From: Phycobacter azelaicus
GTDB lineage: Bacteria > Pseudomonadota > Alphaproteobacteria > Rhodobacterales > Rhodobacteraceae
Direction of reading: 5' to 3'
Assembly: GCF_014884385.1 (NCBI RefSeq)
Contig: NZ_WKFH01000003.1
Coordinates: forward strand, 2,822,001-2,886,000
DNA length: 64,000 nucleotides
In this document: positions 42,570-53,311 of the stretch, in pieces
Position numbering within the stretch: the first letter of the stretch is position 1
Layout of the letters: the number at the start of each line of letters is the position of its first letter
Notes under the pieces: generated by a model
Told to the model about the DNA's origin: nothing
The model's input: the letters and a program-made list of their open reading frames with translations, nothing else
Database searches by the model: none
Program-made: the position numbers and the translations under genes

Positions 42570-44387
42570 ATGCGACGAAACCCAACCACCATCGGCAGTA
42601 TCTCAGCCGAGGAACGCCGCTCAAGCCTGCGCACGTTGCGCAAGGTGCTTCCGTATCTCTGGCCAAACGGGCAAACCTCGGTAAAGGTCCGCGTGGTGAT
42701 GGCCATGGCGGTTCTGATTTTGGCCAAGGTGATCGCGGTCTATACCCCCGTCCTTTACAAGGGTGCGGTCGATGCGCTGGCGGGCGAAGGAGTGCCGCCT
42801 CTGGCGCTCGGCGCGGTTGGTCTGACGGTCGCCTATGGTGTGGCGCGGGTTCTGACCAACGGGTTCCAGCAGCTGCGCGATGCTGTATTTGCGCCGGTGA
42901 CGCAGCGGGCCCTGCGGCGTCTGGCGCTTGAAACCTTCCGCCATATCCATCGTCTGTCGATGCGCTATCACATCACCCGCAAGACGGGCGGCCTGTCGCG
43001 GATCATTGAGCGTGGGGTCAAGGGGGTCGAGTTCCTCTTGCGCTTCCTGTTGTTTTCCATCGGGCCATTGGTGCTGGAGTTGGCGCTGGTCGCCATCGTC
43101 CTGACGGTCTTGTTCGATGCGCGATACCTGTTGGCGGTGGGGGTAACCATTGCGCTTTATGTCTGGTTCACGCTGGCTGTGACAGAATGGCGCGTGAGAC
43201 TGCGGCGCGAAATGAACACCCAGGACACCGATGCCAACCAAAAGGCGATCGACAGCCTTCTGAACTTTGAAACGGTGAAATACTTCGGCGCGGAAGAACG
43301 TGAGGCGGCACGCTATGATGGTGCGATGCGCGCCTATGCGAATGCGGCGCTCAAAACGGCCTATTCGCTGGCATTCCTAAACTTTGGCCAAAGCCTGATC
43401 ATCACTGGTGGATTGATCGCAGTCATGGTGATGGCGGCGATTGGCGTGCAGCAAGGCAGCCTGACTGTCGGCGATTTCGTCATGGTCAACGCCTACATGG
43501 TGCAGATCACCGTGCCGTTGAACTTTCTCGGGTCTGTCTACCGCGAGATCCGTCAAAGCCTAGTGGACATGGGAGAGATGTTCGATCTGTTGGAGCAGCC
43601 ACCCGATGTGACTGACCGTCCCGGCGCCAAGGAGCTGAAGGTGACCGCCGGACATATCCGGCTGACGGAGCTGCGGTTTGGCTATGAGGTCGAGCGTGAG
43701 ATCCTGAAAGGGATCACCATGGAGGCCCGGCCGGGACAGACCGTGGCCATCGTCGGCTCCACCGGATCTGGCAAATCCACCATCGGGCGGCTGTTGTTCC
43801 GGTTCTATGACGTCACCGGGGGCGCGCTGACCATCGATGGTCAGGACGTGCGCGAGGTGACGCAGGAGAGCCTTCATGCGGCCATCGGGGTGGTGCCGCA
43901 GGATACCGTGCTGTTCAACGACACCATCCGCTACAACATCGCCTACGGGCGCGATGGCGCTACTGAAGCCGAAATCGAAGAGGCAGCACGCGCTGCGCAA
44001 ATCCACGATTTCATCGAAAGCCTGCCCCAAGGTTATGACACCCAGGTGGGAGAGCGCGGGCTGAAGCTATCGGGCGGTGAAAAACAGCGAGTTGGTATTG
44101 CTCGCACCCTTCTGAAAGATCCCCCGATCCTGTTGCTGGACGAGGCCACCTCAGCGCTGGATACCGACACGGAACGCGACATCAAGGAGGCCCTGGCGCG
44201 TGCCGGGCAGGGGCGCACGGTGATCACCATCGCGCACCGCCTTTCAACCGTGGCCGAGGCCGACCAGATCGTTGTGCTGGAACAGGGTGAGATCGCCGAG
44301 GCAGGCACCCACGAAGAGCTGCTCCAGCGGCAGGGACGCTATGCACACCTGTGGCATCGCCAGCAGTCGGACCAAGACGTCGCATAG
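42570..44387 (+). CDS. ATM1-type ABC exporter (fused permease-ATPase)
   Basis: 605 residues. Six membrane helices lie in the first ~330 residues, then the nucleotide-binding domain: GSTGSGKSTIGRLLFRFYD (Walker A), VVPQDTVLFNDTIRYNIAYG, LSGGEKQRVGIARTLL and ILLLDEATSALD. The segment LNFETVKYFGAEERE and the C-terminal style match Atm1/HMT1-like exporters, which move glutathione-based sulfur or metal species. The start is the ATG at 42570 behind AGGAG. It functions as a homodimer. The exact substrate is unproven. Confidence 0.9.
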   Translation: MRRNPTTIGSISAEERRSSLRTLRKVLPYLWPNGQTSVKVRVVMAMAVLILAKVIAVYTPVLYKGAVDALAGEGVPPLALGAVGLTVAYGVARVLTNGFQQLRDAVFAPVTQRALRRLALETFRHIHRLSMRYHITRKTGGLSRIIERGVKGVEFLLRFLLFSIGPLVLELALVAIVLTVLFDARYLLAVGVTIALYVWFTLAVTEWRVRLRREMNTQDTDANQKAIDSLLNFETVKYFGAEEREAARYDGAMRAYANAALKTAYSLAFLNFGQSLIITGGLIAVMVMAAIGVQQGSLTVGDFVMVNAYMVQITVPLNFLGSVYREIRQSLVDMGEMFDLLEQPPDVTDRPGAKELKVTAGHIRLTELRFGYEVEREILKGITMEARPGQTVAIVGSTGSGKSTIGRLLFRFYDVTGGALTIDGQDVREVTQESLHAAIGVVPQDTVLFNDTIRYNIAYGRDGATEAEIEEAARAAQIHDFIESLPQGYDTQVGERGLKLSGGEKQRVGIARTLLKDPPILLLDEATSALDTDTERDIKEALARAGQGRTVITIAHRLSTVAEADQIVVLEQGEIAEAGTHEELLQRQGRYAHLWHRQQSDQDVA

Positions 44388-44709
44388 TCAGGCTCAGGCA
44401 TGTTCTTGGTCGGCGTCCCTAAACGGGGGAGACTGGACAAGCGCCCTGCAGGGGCAGCCTTCGGGTACCAAGCCTGGTCTGGGCGCTCGCCACGTTGGCG
44501 GCCACGGTAGCTGACAATATACCCCAGTTCAGCCTGTTTGCGTTAGCCCCCTCCGGAGGCAAACGCAGGCAACGCGCGCAGCGAATCCTGTTGAAGCGTT
44601 GCAGCGCGTTGGCTTCTGTGCGCATAAATGCTGACGCTGCGACCGGTGGGGTCATTCGTCCGCGTCGCTGTGCACAGAGCTGAACCTACGCAAGACAGAG
44701 AGCTAACAC
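44388..44709. other. 322-base intergenic region without gene
   Basis: No gene is supported. One imperfect inverted repeat is present: GTTTGC near 44538 and GCAAAC near 44561. It probably contains the promoter of the membrane-anchored phosphatase-family gene downstream. Confidence 0.4.
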
Positions 44710-45786
44710 ATGGATCTGAGCTGGGCCCTTTACCTCGGCCTTTGCGCAGTGCCGCTCCTGACGCTGCTGCCACTCTGGCAGCGCGAGGGCTGGTGGATAC
44801 GCGCCTTCGAGTTTCCCGCGGTTCAGGTCGCTGTGTTGACGGCTGTGGCCTTGGCCCTTGCACTTTGGGCTTTTGAGTGGTCCTGGGGCTGGGGGCTTTG
44901 GCTCCCGGCTGTCCTTCTTGGATGTACAGGTCTGCAGCTGGCTCGAATTCTGCCGTACACGGTGCTCTTTCCAAACCAGATTCAGACGGCCAGGCAGCTG
45001 CGGCCCCAGGACCAGTTGAAAGTTCTCGTCGCCAATGTGTTGATGACCAACCGCAATGCGGGCGCACTGATTGACCTTGTGCAAGGGCGTGCGCCGGACC
45101 TTTTGCTGACGCTTGAATCCGATGCCTGGTGGCAGGAGCAACTTACAGCGATCGAACAGGAGTATCCTTTCTCAGTCAAAAAGCCGCTAGACAACCTTTA
45201 TGGTATGCACCTCTATTCACGGCTAGACTTGGAAAACGTGCATATAGCTTATCTGGTTGAGGAAGGGGTTCCGTCGATACATGCCGATGTGATCTTGCGC
45301 TCGGGCACCCGGGTGCGGTTGCATTGCCTTCATCCGGCGCCGCCAAGCCCAACGGAAAACCCGACCTCTGCCGAGCGCGATGGAGAGCTGCTCCTTGTCG
45401 CCCGGGAGCTTGATGCAAAGGCCGGGCCGGTGGTGGTCATGGGGGATCTGAACGATGTGGCCTGGTCTGCCTCAACCCGTTTGTTCCAAAAGATCAGCGG
45501 TCTTCTGGATCCGCGCATTGGGCGTGGACTGTTCAGCACTTTTCACGCGGGCTACTGGCTGCTGCGCTGGCCGCTGGACCATGTCTTTTGCTCGGGAGAT
45601 TTCACCTTGGTGAGTATCCAGCGGCTGGGGCATATCGGCTCGGATCATTTCCCCATTGAGGCCATTCTGCAGCACACCCCGCGCGCCCGCAACCTGCATC
45701 CAGAACCTGAAGCCAGCCCGCGGGACGTGGAGCGCGCAGAGGAGAAGATCGCGCAAGTGGACGCGGATCAGACCGCTTTGCCTTGA
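44710..45786 (+). CDS. Membrane-anchored endonuclease/exonuclease/phosphatase-family protein
   Basis: 358 residues. Three N-terminal membrane helices (about 5-22, 35-56, 60-82) are followed by an EEP domain: LKVLVANVLMTNRNAGALI, PDLLLTLESDAWW with the metal glutamate, VVVMGDLNDVAWS with the catalytic Asp-Asn, and HIGSDHFPIEA with the terminal Asp-His pair. The domain therefore appears catalytically intact. The tail is charged and not conserved. Substrate unknown; members of this superfamily act on nucleic acids, lipids or phosphosugars. Confidence 0.88.
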   Translation: MDLSWALYLGLCAVPLLTLLPLWQREGWWIRAFEFPAVQVAVLTAVALALALWAFEWSWGWGLWLPAVLLGCTGLQLARILPYTVLFPNQIQTARQLRPQDQLKVLVANVLMTNRNAGALIDLVQGRAPDLLLTLESDAWWQEQLTAIEQEYPFSVKKPLDNLYGMHLYSRLDLENVHIAYLVEEGVPSIHADVILRSGTRVRLHCLHPAPPSPTENPTSAERDGELLLVARELDAKAGPVVVMGDLNDVAWSASTRLFQKISGLLDPRIGRGLFSTFHAGYWLLRWPLDHVFCSGDFTLVSIQRLGHIGSDHFPIEAILQHTPRARNLHPEPEASPRDVERAEEKIAQVDADQTALP

Positions 45787-45800
45787 ACCGCTGAACAGAA

Positions 45801-45824
45801 AAGGCCCCGCTGCGACGGGGCCTT
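45801..45824. terminator. Bidirectional terminator
   Basis: AAGGCCCCG (45801-45809) and CGGGGCCTT (45816-45824) form a perfect stem with T-runs on both strands. It separates two convergent genes. Confidence 0.92.
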
Positions 45825-45846
45825 TTTACGTCTCAGACAGAAACGG

Positions 45847-48800
45847 CTATTCTGCCGCGCGCAGCGATGCGGTTCCATCTGGTTTGTCATCCCACTCGGC
45901 CTTGCTCTCTGGAGCCGCCGGAAGGACGTCATCCCACAAAAGCTCGGTCGTGGGAAGCTTCCGGGCTTTCTTCGCAAGGCGCATGTCCTGTGCAATCCGG
46001 CTGGAACGCCCGCCGGTCAAGCGCGCCATCAGGCGGCCCATCCAGGAGAGGTAGGTCGACAGCCACACCCGGATCGACAATAGCGACGGCGTGACCACCA
46101 GCGTCAGCACGGTTGCAATGCCAAGGCCAAAGACCACGGCGGTTGCCAGCTGTTTCCACCAGAGCGCGGTGGGGCTGTCGATGGAATAGCCACCGTTGAT
46201 GAAATCGAGGCTGATGCCGAACATCATTGGGGCAAGGCCCGCCATTGTGGTCACCGTGGTCAGCAGCACCGGGCGAATGCGCGCCTCGGCGGTGCGGATG
46301 ATCGCCTCGATGCGGGGCATGTGCTGGCTGTATTCCTGATAGGTATCGATCAGAACAATGTTGTTGTTCACCACGATCCCCGCCAGCGCGACGATACCAG
46401 TGCCGGTCATGATGATCGAGAACGGCTGCTGCATCACCAGCATCCCGATCAGCACCCCCGTGGTGGAGAGAACCACAGCCAGCAGCACCAGCGCCGAGTT
46501 GTAGAAAGAGTTGAACTGCGCCAAGAGAATCACGAACATCAGTCCCAGCGCCCCGGCAAAGGCCTTGGACAGGAAGGCGCCGCTTTCCTCCTGTTCCTCC
46601 TGATCGCCTGTCCATTCCCAGGTGATGGAACTGGGGAAGGGATCGCGTTCGTTCAGCCACTTGGTGATCTCGGCAATTCGTTCGTTGGCGTTTACCGGAG
46701 CAATCCGCGCGCCATCTTCCAGGGCGGCTTCCAGGGCGCTCGACGTTGCAGCCTGATCGAGAGCGACCAGGATGAACTGCTGACCATTCGGACCCGTGTA
46801 TTCACCCTGTGTTCCATCCGGCGCGGGTTTGACCAGCGCAAAGATCCGCTCTTCTCCGCTATCGAGATCTGTTGCGACGACCTTGCTCAGGCCGGGCTCT
46901 ACATCCGCTTTCACATCGTAATAGCGCTGCTGCTGCACGCGGGTGATCTGGGCCAGCTTGGGCACCGGCTTGCGGGTGATGAAGTTGCTGAGCGGCACCA
47001 GGCCGTCGGCGGTGCGGACCTTGAGGTTGTCCAGCGTCGAGAGAACCCGATCTTCGTCGGGCAGGCGCACGCGGATCTCGATCTCCTCGTCGGAACTATC
47101 GACCCGCATGGTGTCCAGAAGAATGCCGCGTGTCACCAGCTGCACCATGGCGCCCACGGTGGCCACATCGGCGCCATAGCGACCGGCCTTTTCCACATCC
47201 ACGTCGATCTGCCAGTCGATGCCGGGCAGGGGCAGGGTGTCTTCCACCAGCGTGAGGCCCGGCATGGCATCAAAATGCGCCCGCGCGGTTTCGGTGGCGG
47301 CTGTCAGATCTTCCCAGCCGTCGCCCTTGATGCGCAGGTGGATCGGCTTGCCGGATCCCGGCCCCTGTTCCAGCGCCTTCAGCTCGGTTATGAAACCCGG
47401 CAGCTTGACCAGTTCGGCGTTGAGTTCCTCTAGTACCGTATTGCCGTCAAAGGCTGTTGCCGTAACTTCCCGGGTCAAGAGGCCGAAGAACCAGGTTTCG
47501 GTCTCTTTGGGACGGTCCTCCCAGGGAATGATCTCGAACTGGACTTGCCCGACGGTGTCCTGCGGCTTTTGCCCGCCGCCGGGGCCGCCGGTGTCCAGCC
47601 CGCCTTCGCCTGCGAAGGAGAAGACGTTGATGACAGCGGGGTGCGCCTTGATGACCTCTTCGGCCTGGCGGACCATCTCGTCTTTTTCCGCAAGCGATAT
47701 ATTGCCTCGCGCCCGCACATAGGCGGTGGCCTGTTCCGGTTCGGAGTCCACGAAGAATTCGACGCCGTAGTTGTTCTCGCCGAAAGTCTTGAAGACTGTT
47801 GCGATGCTGAAGGCCACCACAGCCACCGTTACCAGCGGCACGATGGGATTTCCCGCGATGAACTTGATGAAATAGCCAAAGGAGGTGTGTCGATAGCCTG
47901 CGGAAACGGATTTGGGTTTACGCTCGATCCGTGTTGCGCCCAGTGTGATCGAGGCCGCAAAGGCGGATAGGACAAAGACCAGCGCGCCGAGGATTGCGGG
48001 TACGGCGGCGGGCATGGAGGCCACCGCCGCTTCAGGCAGCAGATAGGCCGGGTTCAGAATCTGCATCAGACCGGCAAACATACCCCATATGGCGGGTGGC
48101 ACCAAAAGGGCGCGGACGGGCCACGGGAGCACCGCGCGCAGGCCGTTTGATGTGCCCTCAAAGACGCGGCTGATGCGGCCTGAAACCCCGCCCATGACCG
48201 GCAGGTAGACCAGTGCAACCACCAGCGAGGCAGACAAGACGAAGATCAGCGTCACCGGCAGCATGCCCATGAACTCACCCGGAACGCCGGGCCAGAACAG
48301 CATGGGCAAAAAGGCACAGAGCGTCGTCGCCGTGGAAGAGACCACCGGCCAGAACATCCGCTGCGCTGCCTCCACATAGGCGTGCATCGGGCCGGTGCCC
48401 TCCTTGATGCGCTTGTCGGCGTATTCCACCACCACGATGGCGCCATCCACCAGCATCCCGACGGCAAGGATGAGACCGAACATCACGATGTTGGAGACGG
48501 AAATCCCCATCAAGGCCAGAAGGGCAAAGCACAAAAGGAAGGAGGTCGGGATGGCAAAGCCGACCAGCAATGCGGCGCGGCTGCCGAGCGAGGACAGCAC
48601 CACGATCATCACCAGCGCAATCGCTGTCAGCACGGAGCCTTCGAGCTGGCTGACCATTGACCCTACAACGCGGCTCTGATCGTTGGAGGTGCCAACCGCA
48701 ATCGCGGCGCGCAGTTCTGGTGGCCATTTCTCCTGCGCCTTGGCGAGGGTCTCTTTTACCAGATCCACCGTGTCGATCAGGTTGTAGCCCTTGCGTTTCA

Positions 48801-49650
48801 CCACCTGCAACGCGACCGTGTCCTCGCCATCGAAACGGGCGGTGCCTTCGCGGTCCTCGAAAGTATAGTTGATCTGCGCCAGCTCACCCAGCTTCACGAC
48901 GCGGTCGCCATTGGTCTTGATTGGCAGGGCGTAGATGTCGCGCACATCGTTGAAAGACGAGGGGATTTTGATCGAAAACGTGCCCTGGGCCGTTTCAACT
49001 TCACCGGCTGCAATCAGCTGATTGTTGTTCTGCACCACATTGATCAGCTCTAGCGCGGTGACGTTATAGGATTCAAGCCGTAGCGGATCGATCACAACCT
49101 CGACCATTTCGTCGCGGTTGCCTGCAATCGGCGCCTCCAGCACGGCATCCAGCGCTTCGATATCGTCCTGCAGCTGTTTCGCGACGCGCGCCATGGTACG
49201 CTCGGGCACGTCTCCCGACAGGTTTACGATCACAATCGGAAACTCTGAGAAATTGATCTCGGTGATTACATATTGTTCGGCCCCGCTTGGGAATTCCGCC
49301 TGGGCTGAGTTCATGGCGTCACGCACATCCGCGATGGTGGCGCTCTTGTCCCAGCCAAAGTCGAACTCCAGCAGAACCCCTGCATAGTTCTCTGCCGCTG
49401 TCGAGGTCATCTCTTTGAGCCCGTCCAGATCGACCAGCTCGGATTCCATCGGCTTGATCAGCAGGCTTTCGCTGTCTTCGGCAGAAATGCCGGGAAATTG
49501 CACCGAGACGTGCAGCATCGGGATGTCGATGTCAGGCTCGCCCTCCTTGGGAAGGCTCATATAGGCAAACCCGCCCACAAGGAGCGAGATCAGGATAAAG
49601 GCCAGAACCATGCGGGCCCGGTCAGCGGCCCATGAGACGATGCCGATCAT
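45847..49650 (-). CDS. RND efflux permease with extended middle region
   Basis: 1267 residues, longer than the usual 1020-1050 of HAE1-type pumps. The N-terminal helix is followed by a porter domain, the TM4 proton site GMLVDGAIVVVEYADK with D402, and the C-terminal repeat LAGIVVNNNIVLIDTYQEY. Compared with AcrB-like pumps, about 110 residues between roughly 490 and 600 are extra; they contain two hydrophobic helices (around 512-532 and 548-570). It exports toxic compounds with the adaptor encoded just upstream. The adaptor and pump genes overlap by four bases. No outer-membrane TolC gene is adjacent. Confidence 0.9.
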   Translation of the reverse strand: MIGIVSWAADRARMVLAFILISLLVGGFAYMSLPKEGEPDIDIPMLHVSVQFPGISAEDSESLLIKPMESELVDLDGLKEMTSTAAENYAGVLLEFDFGWDKSATIADVRDAMNSAQAEFPSGAEQYVITEINFSEFPIVIVNLSGDVPERTMARVAKQLQDDIEALDAVLEAPIAGNRDEMVEVVIDPLRLESYNVTALELINVVQNNNQLIAAGEVETAQGTFSIKIPSSFNDVRDIYALPIKTNGDRVVKLGELAQINYTFEDREGTARFDGEDTVALQVVKRKGYNLIDTVDLVKETLAKAQEKWPPELRAAIAVGTSNDQSRVVGSMVSQLEGSVLTAIALVMIVVLSSLGSRAALLVGFAIPTSFLLCFALLALMGISVSNIVMFGLILAVGMLVDGAIVVVEYADKRIKEGTGPMHAYVEAAQRMFWPVVSSTATTLCAFLPMLFWPGVPGEFMGMLPVTLIFVLSASLVVALVYLPVMGGVSGRISRVFEGTSNGLRAVLPWPVRALLVPPAIWGMFAGLMQILNPAYLLPEAAVASMPAAVPAILGALVFVLSAFAASITLGATRIERKPKSVSAGYRHTSFGYFIKFIAGNPIVPLVTVAVVAFSIATVFKTFGENNYGVEFFVDSEPEQATAYVRARGNISLAEKDEMVRQAEEVIKAHPAVINVFSFAGEGGLDTGGPGGGQKPQDTVGQVQFEIIPWEDRPKETETWFFGLLTREVTATAFDGNTVLEELNAELVKLPGFITELKALEQGPGSGKPIHLRIKGDGWEDLTAATETARAHFDAMPGLTLVEDTLPLPGIDWQIDVDVEKAGRYGADVATVGAMVQLVTRGILLDTMRVDSSDEEIEIRVRLPDEDRVLSTLDNLKVRTADGLVPLSNFITRKPVPKLAQITRVQQQRYYDVKADVEPGLSKVVATDLDSGEERIFALVKPAPDGTQGEYTGPNGQQFILVALDQAATSSALEAALEDGARIAPVNANERIAEITKWLNERDPFPSSITWEWTGDQEEQEESGAFLSKAFAGALGLMFVILLAQFNSFYNSALVLLAVVLSTTGVLIGMLVMQQPFSIIMTGTGIVALAGIVVNNNIVLIDTYQEYSQHMPRIEAIIRTAEARIRPVLLTTVTTMAGLAPMMFGISLDFINGGYSIDSPTALWWKQLATAVVFGLGIATVLTLVVTPSLLSIRVWLSTYLSWMGRLMARLTGGRSSRIAQDMRLAKKARKLPTTELLWDDVLPAAPESKAEWDDKPDGTASLRAAE

Positions 49651-50897
49651 TGACCCGCCTCCCGATAGGTCGGTTCGACCGCCACACCCTCGGTGACGAA
49701 GTCCTGCCCGACGACGATGACGTCGGCGGTATCCGGCAGACCGGCCACCCAGACCCCGTCTGCGGTATCACGCAACAGGTCAATCAGCTCAAAACCGGCG
49801 GTCTTGTCTTCGCGTACGATGCGCACGCCCAGGCGGCCATCATTGTTGAGTGTGAGCGCCGATTGCGGCAGCTTGTGAGCCTTGGTCCCCTCGGCAGAGA
49901 TTGCAATATCCGCCGTCTGACCGTCCCGAATCCGGAGGTCGGCGTTTCCAACAAGGATCTCCACTTCGAAGGTGCGCGTTGTGGGGTCCGCCGAGCGGCT
50001 CACAAAGCTGACTTCGCCCTGAACGCGCAAGCCGTTGGCCAATTCCGCACCGGCGCGTGCGCCGACGTCAATACGGTTCACTTCGGTTTCCGGGACATAT
50101 CCAACCAGCTTGATCGTATCGAGCTGGATCACCGTCGCGCAGAGGCTGCCAGGCAGCAACAGGCTGCCGACCTCTGCGGTGTCGCTCTCCAGAAGCCCAT
50201 CAAAAGGCGCTGTGATTGTCAGGCGCGCAATTTCAGTCTCTGCGGCAGCTACTGCAGCTTGCGCGGCCTCAATACCCGCACGGGCTGCTTCAAGTCCTCC
50301 CTTGGCGGTTTCAACTCCGGCAACGGCAGAGCGTTCCGTTGCTTCGGCTGCGGCCAGCCGTGTTTCCGAAGCGTAGCCCCCTTCGGAGAGTTTCTGAGCG
50401 GCAACCAGGTTTATCTGGCTCTCACGCAGGCGCGCTTGCGCCTCTACCAGGCGGGCCTCTGCCTCAGGGACGCGTGAGCGGGCTTCGATCAGGCGTGCCT
50501 TTGCCTCATGATAGGTCGCTTGGCGGGTTCCGGGGTCCAGCTCACATAGAAGATCTCCGGCCTTGACCTGAGCACCTTTGCGCAGCGGCTCTGAAATCAC
50601 GGTTGAGGTGGTTTCGGCGAGTACTTCTACCTGGCGTGCAGCCTGGGTTTGCCCGCGCAGAATAACTGCACTGTCCAGCGGGCGCGCCTCGCTGCGCAGG
50701 GCAACCACACCGATGCGGTTTTGCGATGCAAGCTGAGCCGTGGATTCCGGGTTTGTGGGCGCATCTGACGCGGTTGCGGCTGCGGTGTCTTCAGCGGTCT
50801 CACCTCTTGCGAATGCAAGCAAGTCATCCCGTTCGAACACGAGGAAATATAATCCGGCAGCCACCGCAATCGCGGTCAAAAGGGGTATCAAACGCAT
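49647..50897 (-). CDS. RND efflux periplasmic adaptor
   Basis: 416 residues of the membrane fusion protein family. An N-terminal signal anchor (MRLIPLLTAIAVAAGLYFLV) is followed by the lipoyl half-motif VLAETTSTVISEPLRKGAQVKAGDLLCELD, a long alpha-helical hairpin (about 150-230, rich in Ala/Glu/Arg), the second lipoyl half, ITAPFDGLLE, and a beta-barrel. It links the RND permease to an outer-membrane channel. Transcription is leftward with the pump gene. No regulator gene lies next to the pair in this window. Confidence 0.92.
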   Translation of the reverse strand: MRLIPLLTAIAVAAGLYFLVFERDDLLAFARGETAEDTAAATASDAPTNPESTAQLASQNRIGVVALRSEARPLDSAVILRGQTQAARQVEVLAETTSTVISEPLRKGAQVKAGDLLCELDPGTRQATYHEAKARLIEARSRVPEAEARLVEAQARLRESQINLVAAQKLSEGGYASETRLAAAEATERSAVAGVETAKGGLEAARAGIEAAQAAVAAAETEIARLTITAPFDGLLESDTAEVGSLLLPGSLCATVIQLDTIKLVGYVPETEVNRIDVGARAGAELANGLRVQGEVSFVSRSADPTTRTFEVEILVGNADLRIRDGQTADIAISAEGTKAHKLPQSALTLNNDGRLGVRIVREDKTAGFELIDLLRDTADGVWVAGLPDTADVIVVGQDFVTEGVAVEPTYREAGQ

Positions 50898-51166
50898 TTC
50901 GGGCCTTTCTCAAGGAAATGAGCGCATTCCGACAAATGAATCGGGCTTTTCAAGAGGGTTCCGCCAGACACCCGAGGAAAGACATAAGTATCATGTGAGT
51001 ATTGTCCATACTAAACAGAGCGGTTCAGTTCACATTTTTCGCTCCAGAGCCTTGTTCAGGCGCGCTTGAGCACGATTGCGGCTCTTGGCTTGGCTTTAAA
51101 GGCACGATATGAGAAGGACCAAAGCACAACAATCCGGTTCAAGCCGGGCGGACCAGGGACATTTTT

Positions 51167-51838
51167 ATGAGCGATACCGACAGCTTTATCGACGAGGTGA
51201 CAGAAGAGGTTCGTCGCGATCGTCTGTTCCTCATGCTCAAACGGTACGGCTGGATTGGGGGGCTGGCGGTTGTGATGATCGTCGGTGGGGCAGCTTGGCG
51301 TGAGTACGGCAAGGCCAAGGATCAGGCGGCGGCGCAGGAGCTTGGAGATGCGATGACGGCAGCGCTGGCCGCGGATGACCCGGCAGCGCGCGCAGAGGCG
51401 TTGGCGGCAGTTCCTGCGGGCACGGCGACCGGCGCAGCTATTGCCAAGATGCTGCAGGCTGGCGCATTTGCCGAAGCAGGCGATGTTGAGCGTGCGGCTG
51501 CCTTGCTGTCCGAGATTGCCGCCGATGGTGAGCTTGAGCTGGTGTATCGTCATATCGCCAGCTTCAAGGCTCTTTCCCTGCAGGCGGGTAGCCTTTCCGC
51601 TGCGGATCGCAGAATCCAGTACGAGGCTCTTGCCCAGCCAGGTGCGCCACTTGCACTGCTTGCGTCGGAGCAGCTTGCCTTGCTTGAGATCGAAGAGGGC
51701 AAAACGGAGGCTGCGATTTCGCGCCTACAGTCGATTGTTGCCGATGCCACGGTCAGCCGGGACTTGAAAGACCGGGCAACTCAAGTGATTGTCGCTTTGG
51801 GCGGAAATCCGGATGGGACCGCAACACCCGAGGGGTGA
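51167..51838 (+). CDS. YfgM-like membrane-anchored TPR protein
   Basis: 223 residues. One membrane helix (about 28-46, YGWIGGLAVVMIVGGAAW) follows an N-terminal cytosolic helix, and the remainder is helical and TPR-like (AMLQAGAFAEAGDVERAAALLSEIA type spacing, with the same repeat around 155-200). Members associate with the Sec translocon and periplasmic chaperones. It lies just before bamB and der, the same order as yfgM-bamB-der in E. coli, which supports the identification. Confidence 0.85.
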   Translation: MSDTDSFIDEVTEEVRRDRLFLMLKRYGWIGGLAVVMIVGGAAWREYGKAKDQAAAQELGDAMTAALAADDPAARAEALAAVPAGTATGAAIAKMLQAGAFAEAGDVERAAALLSEIAADGELELVYRHIASFKALSLQAGSLSAADRRIQYEALAQPGAPLALLASEQLALLEIEEGKTEAAISRLQSIVADATVSRDLKDRATQVIVALGGNPDGTATPEG

Positions 51839-51905
51839 GCGAAAAGACAAACAAGAGCCCGCGCACAGGCTGCGGGGCTGCAACAGGGACTTGCGGGGCA
51901 GGACT

Positions 51906-53240
51906 ATGACGTCAGCTGGTGGTATCAATGGTGGCGGGGTGCGCTGGCGGGCGCTGGTCTGCTCAGCGGCCCTGGGGGCGCTGTTGTCGGCATGCGCGGA
52001 GCCCGAGATAATTCTGCAGGGCCAGCGTGAGGACATCCGCACCGACGCTAATTCCGAAGTCGCAAACCAGTCAAAGCCGATTTCACTACCGCGGCAGACC
52101 GTGAACGCGACCTGGGCGCAGACCCACGGTCTGCAGGCGCAGCGCACGACGCATCCGGCGCTGAGTGCGGCGCCTCAGTTGGCCTGGGTCACGTCGATCG
52201 GCGAAGGAGACGCCCGCCGCCAGCGGATCACCGCACGTCCCGTCGTTGCGGATGGCAAGATCTTTACACTCGACAGCGCCGCGCAGGTTTCTGCGGTGTC
52301 GCCATCGGGCCAGGTTCTGTGGCAGTCTGACCTGATCCCCTCGCGTGAGGGCGCAGGCCAGGCAACCGGCGGTGGTATGGCCTTTGACAAGGGGGTCCTC
52401 TACATCTCTTCCGGCTATGGCGTTCTGACGGCCCTGGATGCGACCAGCGGCAAGCAGATCTGGCGTCAGGAGCTGGAGGCGACCGGATCCGGGGATCCGA
52501 TCGTGCGCGATGGTCTGGTGTACCTGGTGGCCGGTGATGATACCGGCTGGGCCGTGCATACGTCGGACGGTCGGATTGCCTGGCAGGTTGAAGGTGCGCC
52601 AAGCCCGTCGAACGTGCTGGGGGCTCCGGCACCCGTGATCGCAGGAGATTACGTGATCTTTGCCTTTGGTTCGGGTGATCTGGTTGCCAGCTTCAAACGG
52701 GGCGGCGTACGGCGCTGGAATGCGTCGGTTGCGGGGCAGCGGGTTGGCACGACACTTGCGCGGATCAGCGATGTGACCGGAGCACCAGTGGTGGTGGGCA
52801 AACGTGCGTTTGTGGGAAATCACTCGGGACGCACGGTGGCGATCGATACGGATAACGGCGACCGGATCTGGACGGCAAACGAGGGGGCCATCGGTCCCGT
52901 CTGGCCCGTAGGCGGGAGTCTTTTCCAGATCAGTGACCGCAATCAACTGTTGCGCCTTGATGCGGCCAGCGGCGCGGTGATCTGGGCTGTGGATCTGCCC
53001 GGCTATCTCAAGGACAAGCCCGGCAAACGGGGCGAGGTGGTTGCACATTACGGCCCGATCGTTGCCGGAGGGCAGGTCGTTGTGGTCTCCAATGATGGTC
53101 AGATGCGTCTGTTCGACCCGCGCGATGGTAGCCTTGCGCGCACGGTCGAAGTGCCGGGAGGGGCAACAACCGACCCGGTCGTTGCGGGCAATACACTCTA
53201 TGTAGTGTCCTCCAAAGGGGATCTGCTTGCCTTCCGATAA
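51906..53240 (+). CDS. bamB: Outer membrane assembly lipoprotein BamB
   Basis: 444 residues from the ATG at 51906. A lipoprotein signal ends in LSAC with the lipidated cysteine near residue 30. The rest is an eight-bladed PQQ-type beta-propeller, with repeated blade motifs such as [39 protein letters not shown] and [19 protein letters not shown]. BamB helps BamA fold outer-membrane proteins. It lies between yfgM-like and der. A longer frame starting at 51789 overlaps the yfgM-like gene and lacks the signal at its start. Confidence 0.92.
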   Translation: MTSAGGINGGGVRWRALVCSAALGALLSACAEPEIILQGQREDIRTDANSEVANQSKPISLPRQTVNATWAQTHGLQAQRTTHPALSAAPQLAWVTSIGEGDARRQRITARPVVADGKIFTLDSAAQVSAVSPSGQVLWQSDLIPSREGAGQATGGGMAFDKGVLYISSGYGVLTALDATSGKQIWRQELEATGSGDPIVRDGLVYLVAGDDTGWAVHTSDGRIAWQVEGAPSPSNVLGAPAPVIAGDYVIFAFGSGDLVASFKRGGVRRWNASVAGQRVGTTLARISDVTGAPVVVGKRAFVGNHSGRTVAIDTDNGDRIWTANEGAIGPVWPVGGSLFQISDRNQLLRLDAASGAVIWAVDLPGYLKDKPGKRGEVVAHYGPIVAGGQVVVVSNDGQMRLFDPRDGSLARTVEVPGGATTDPVVAGNTLYVVSSKGDLLAFR

Positions 53241-53311
53241 AGGCAATCAGGTCTTTCCCAATAGCAACAGATGCGCTATGGGGCGCGTCTGAACCGCAAA
53301 AAGTTGGTCCG

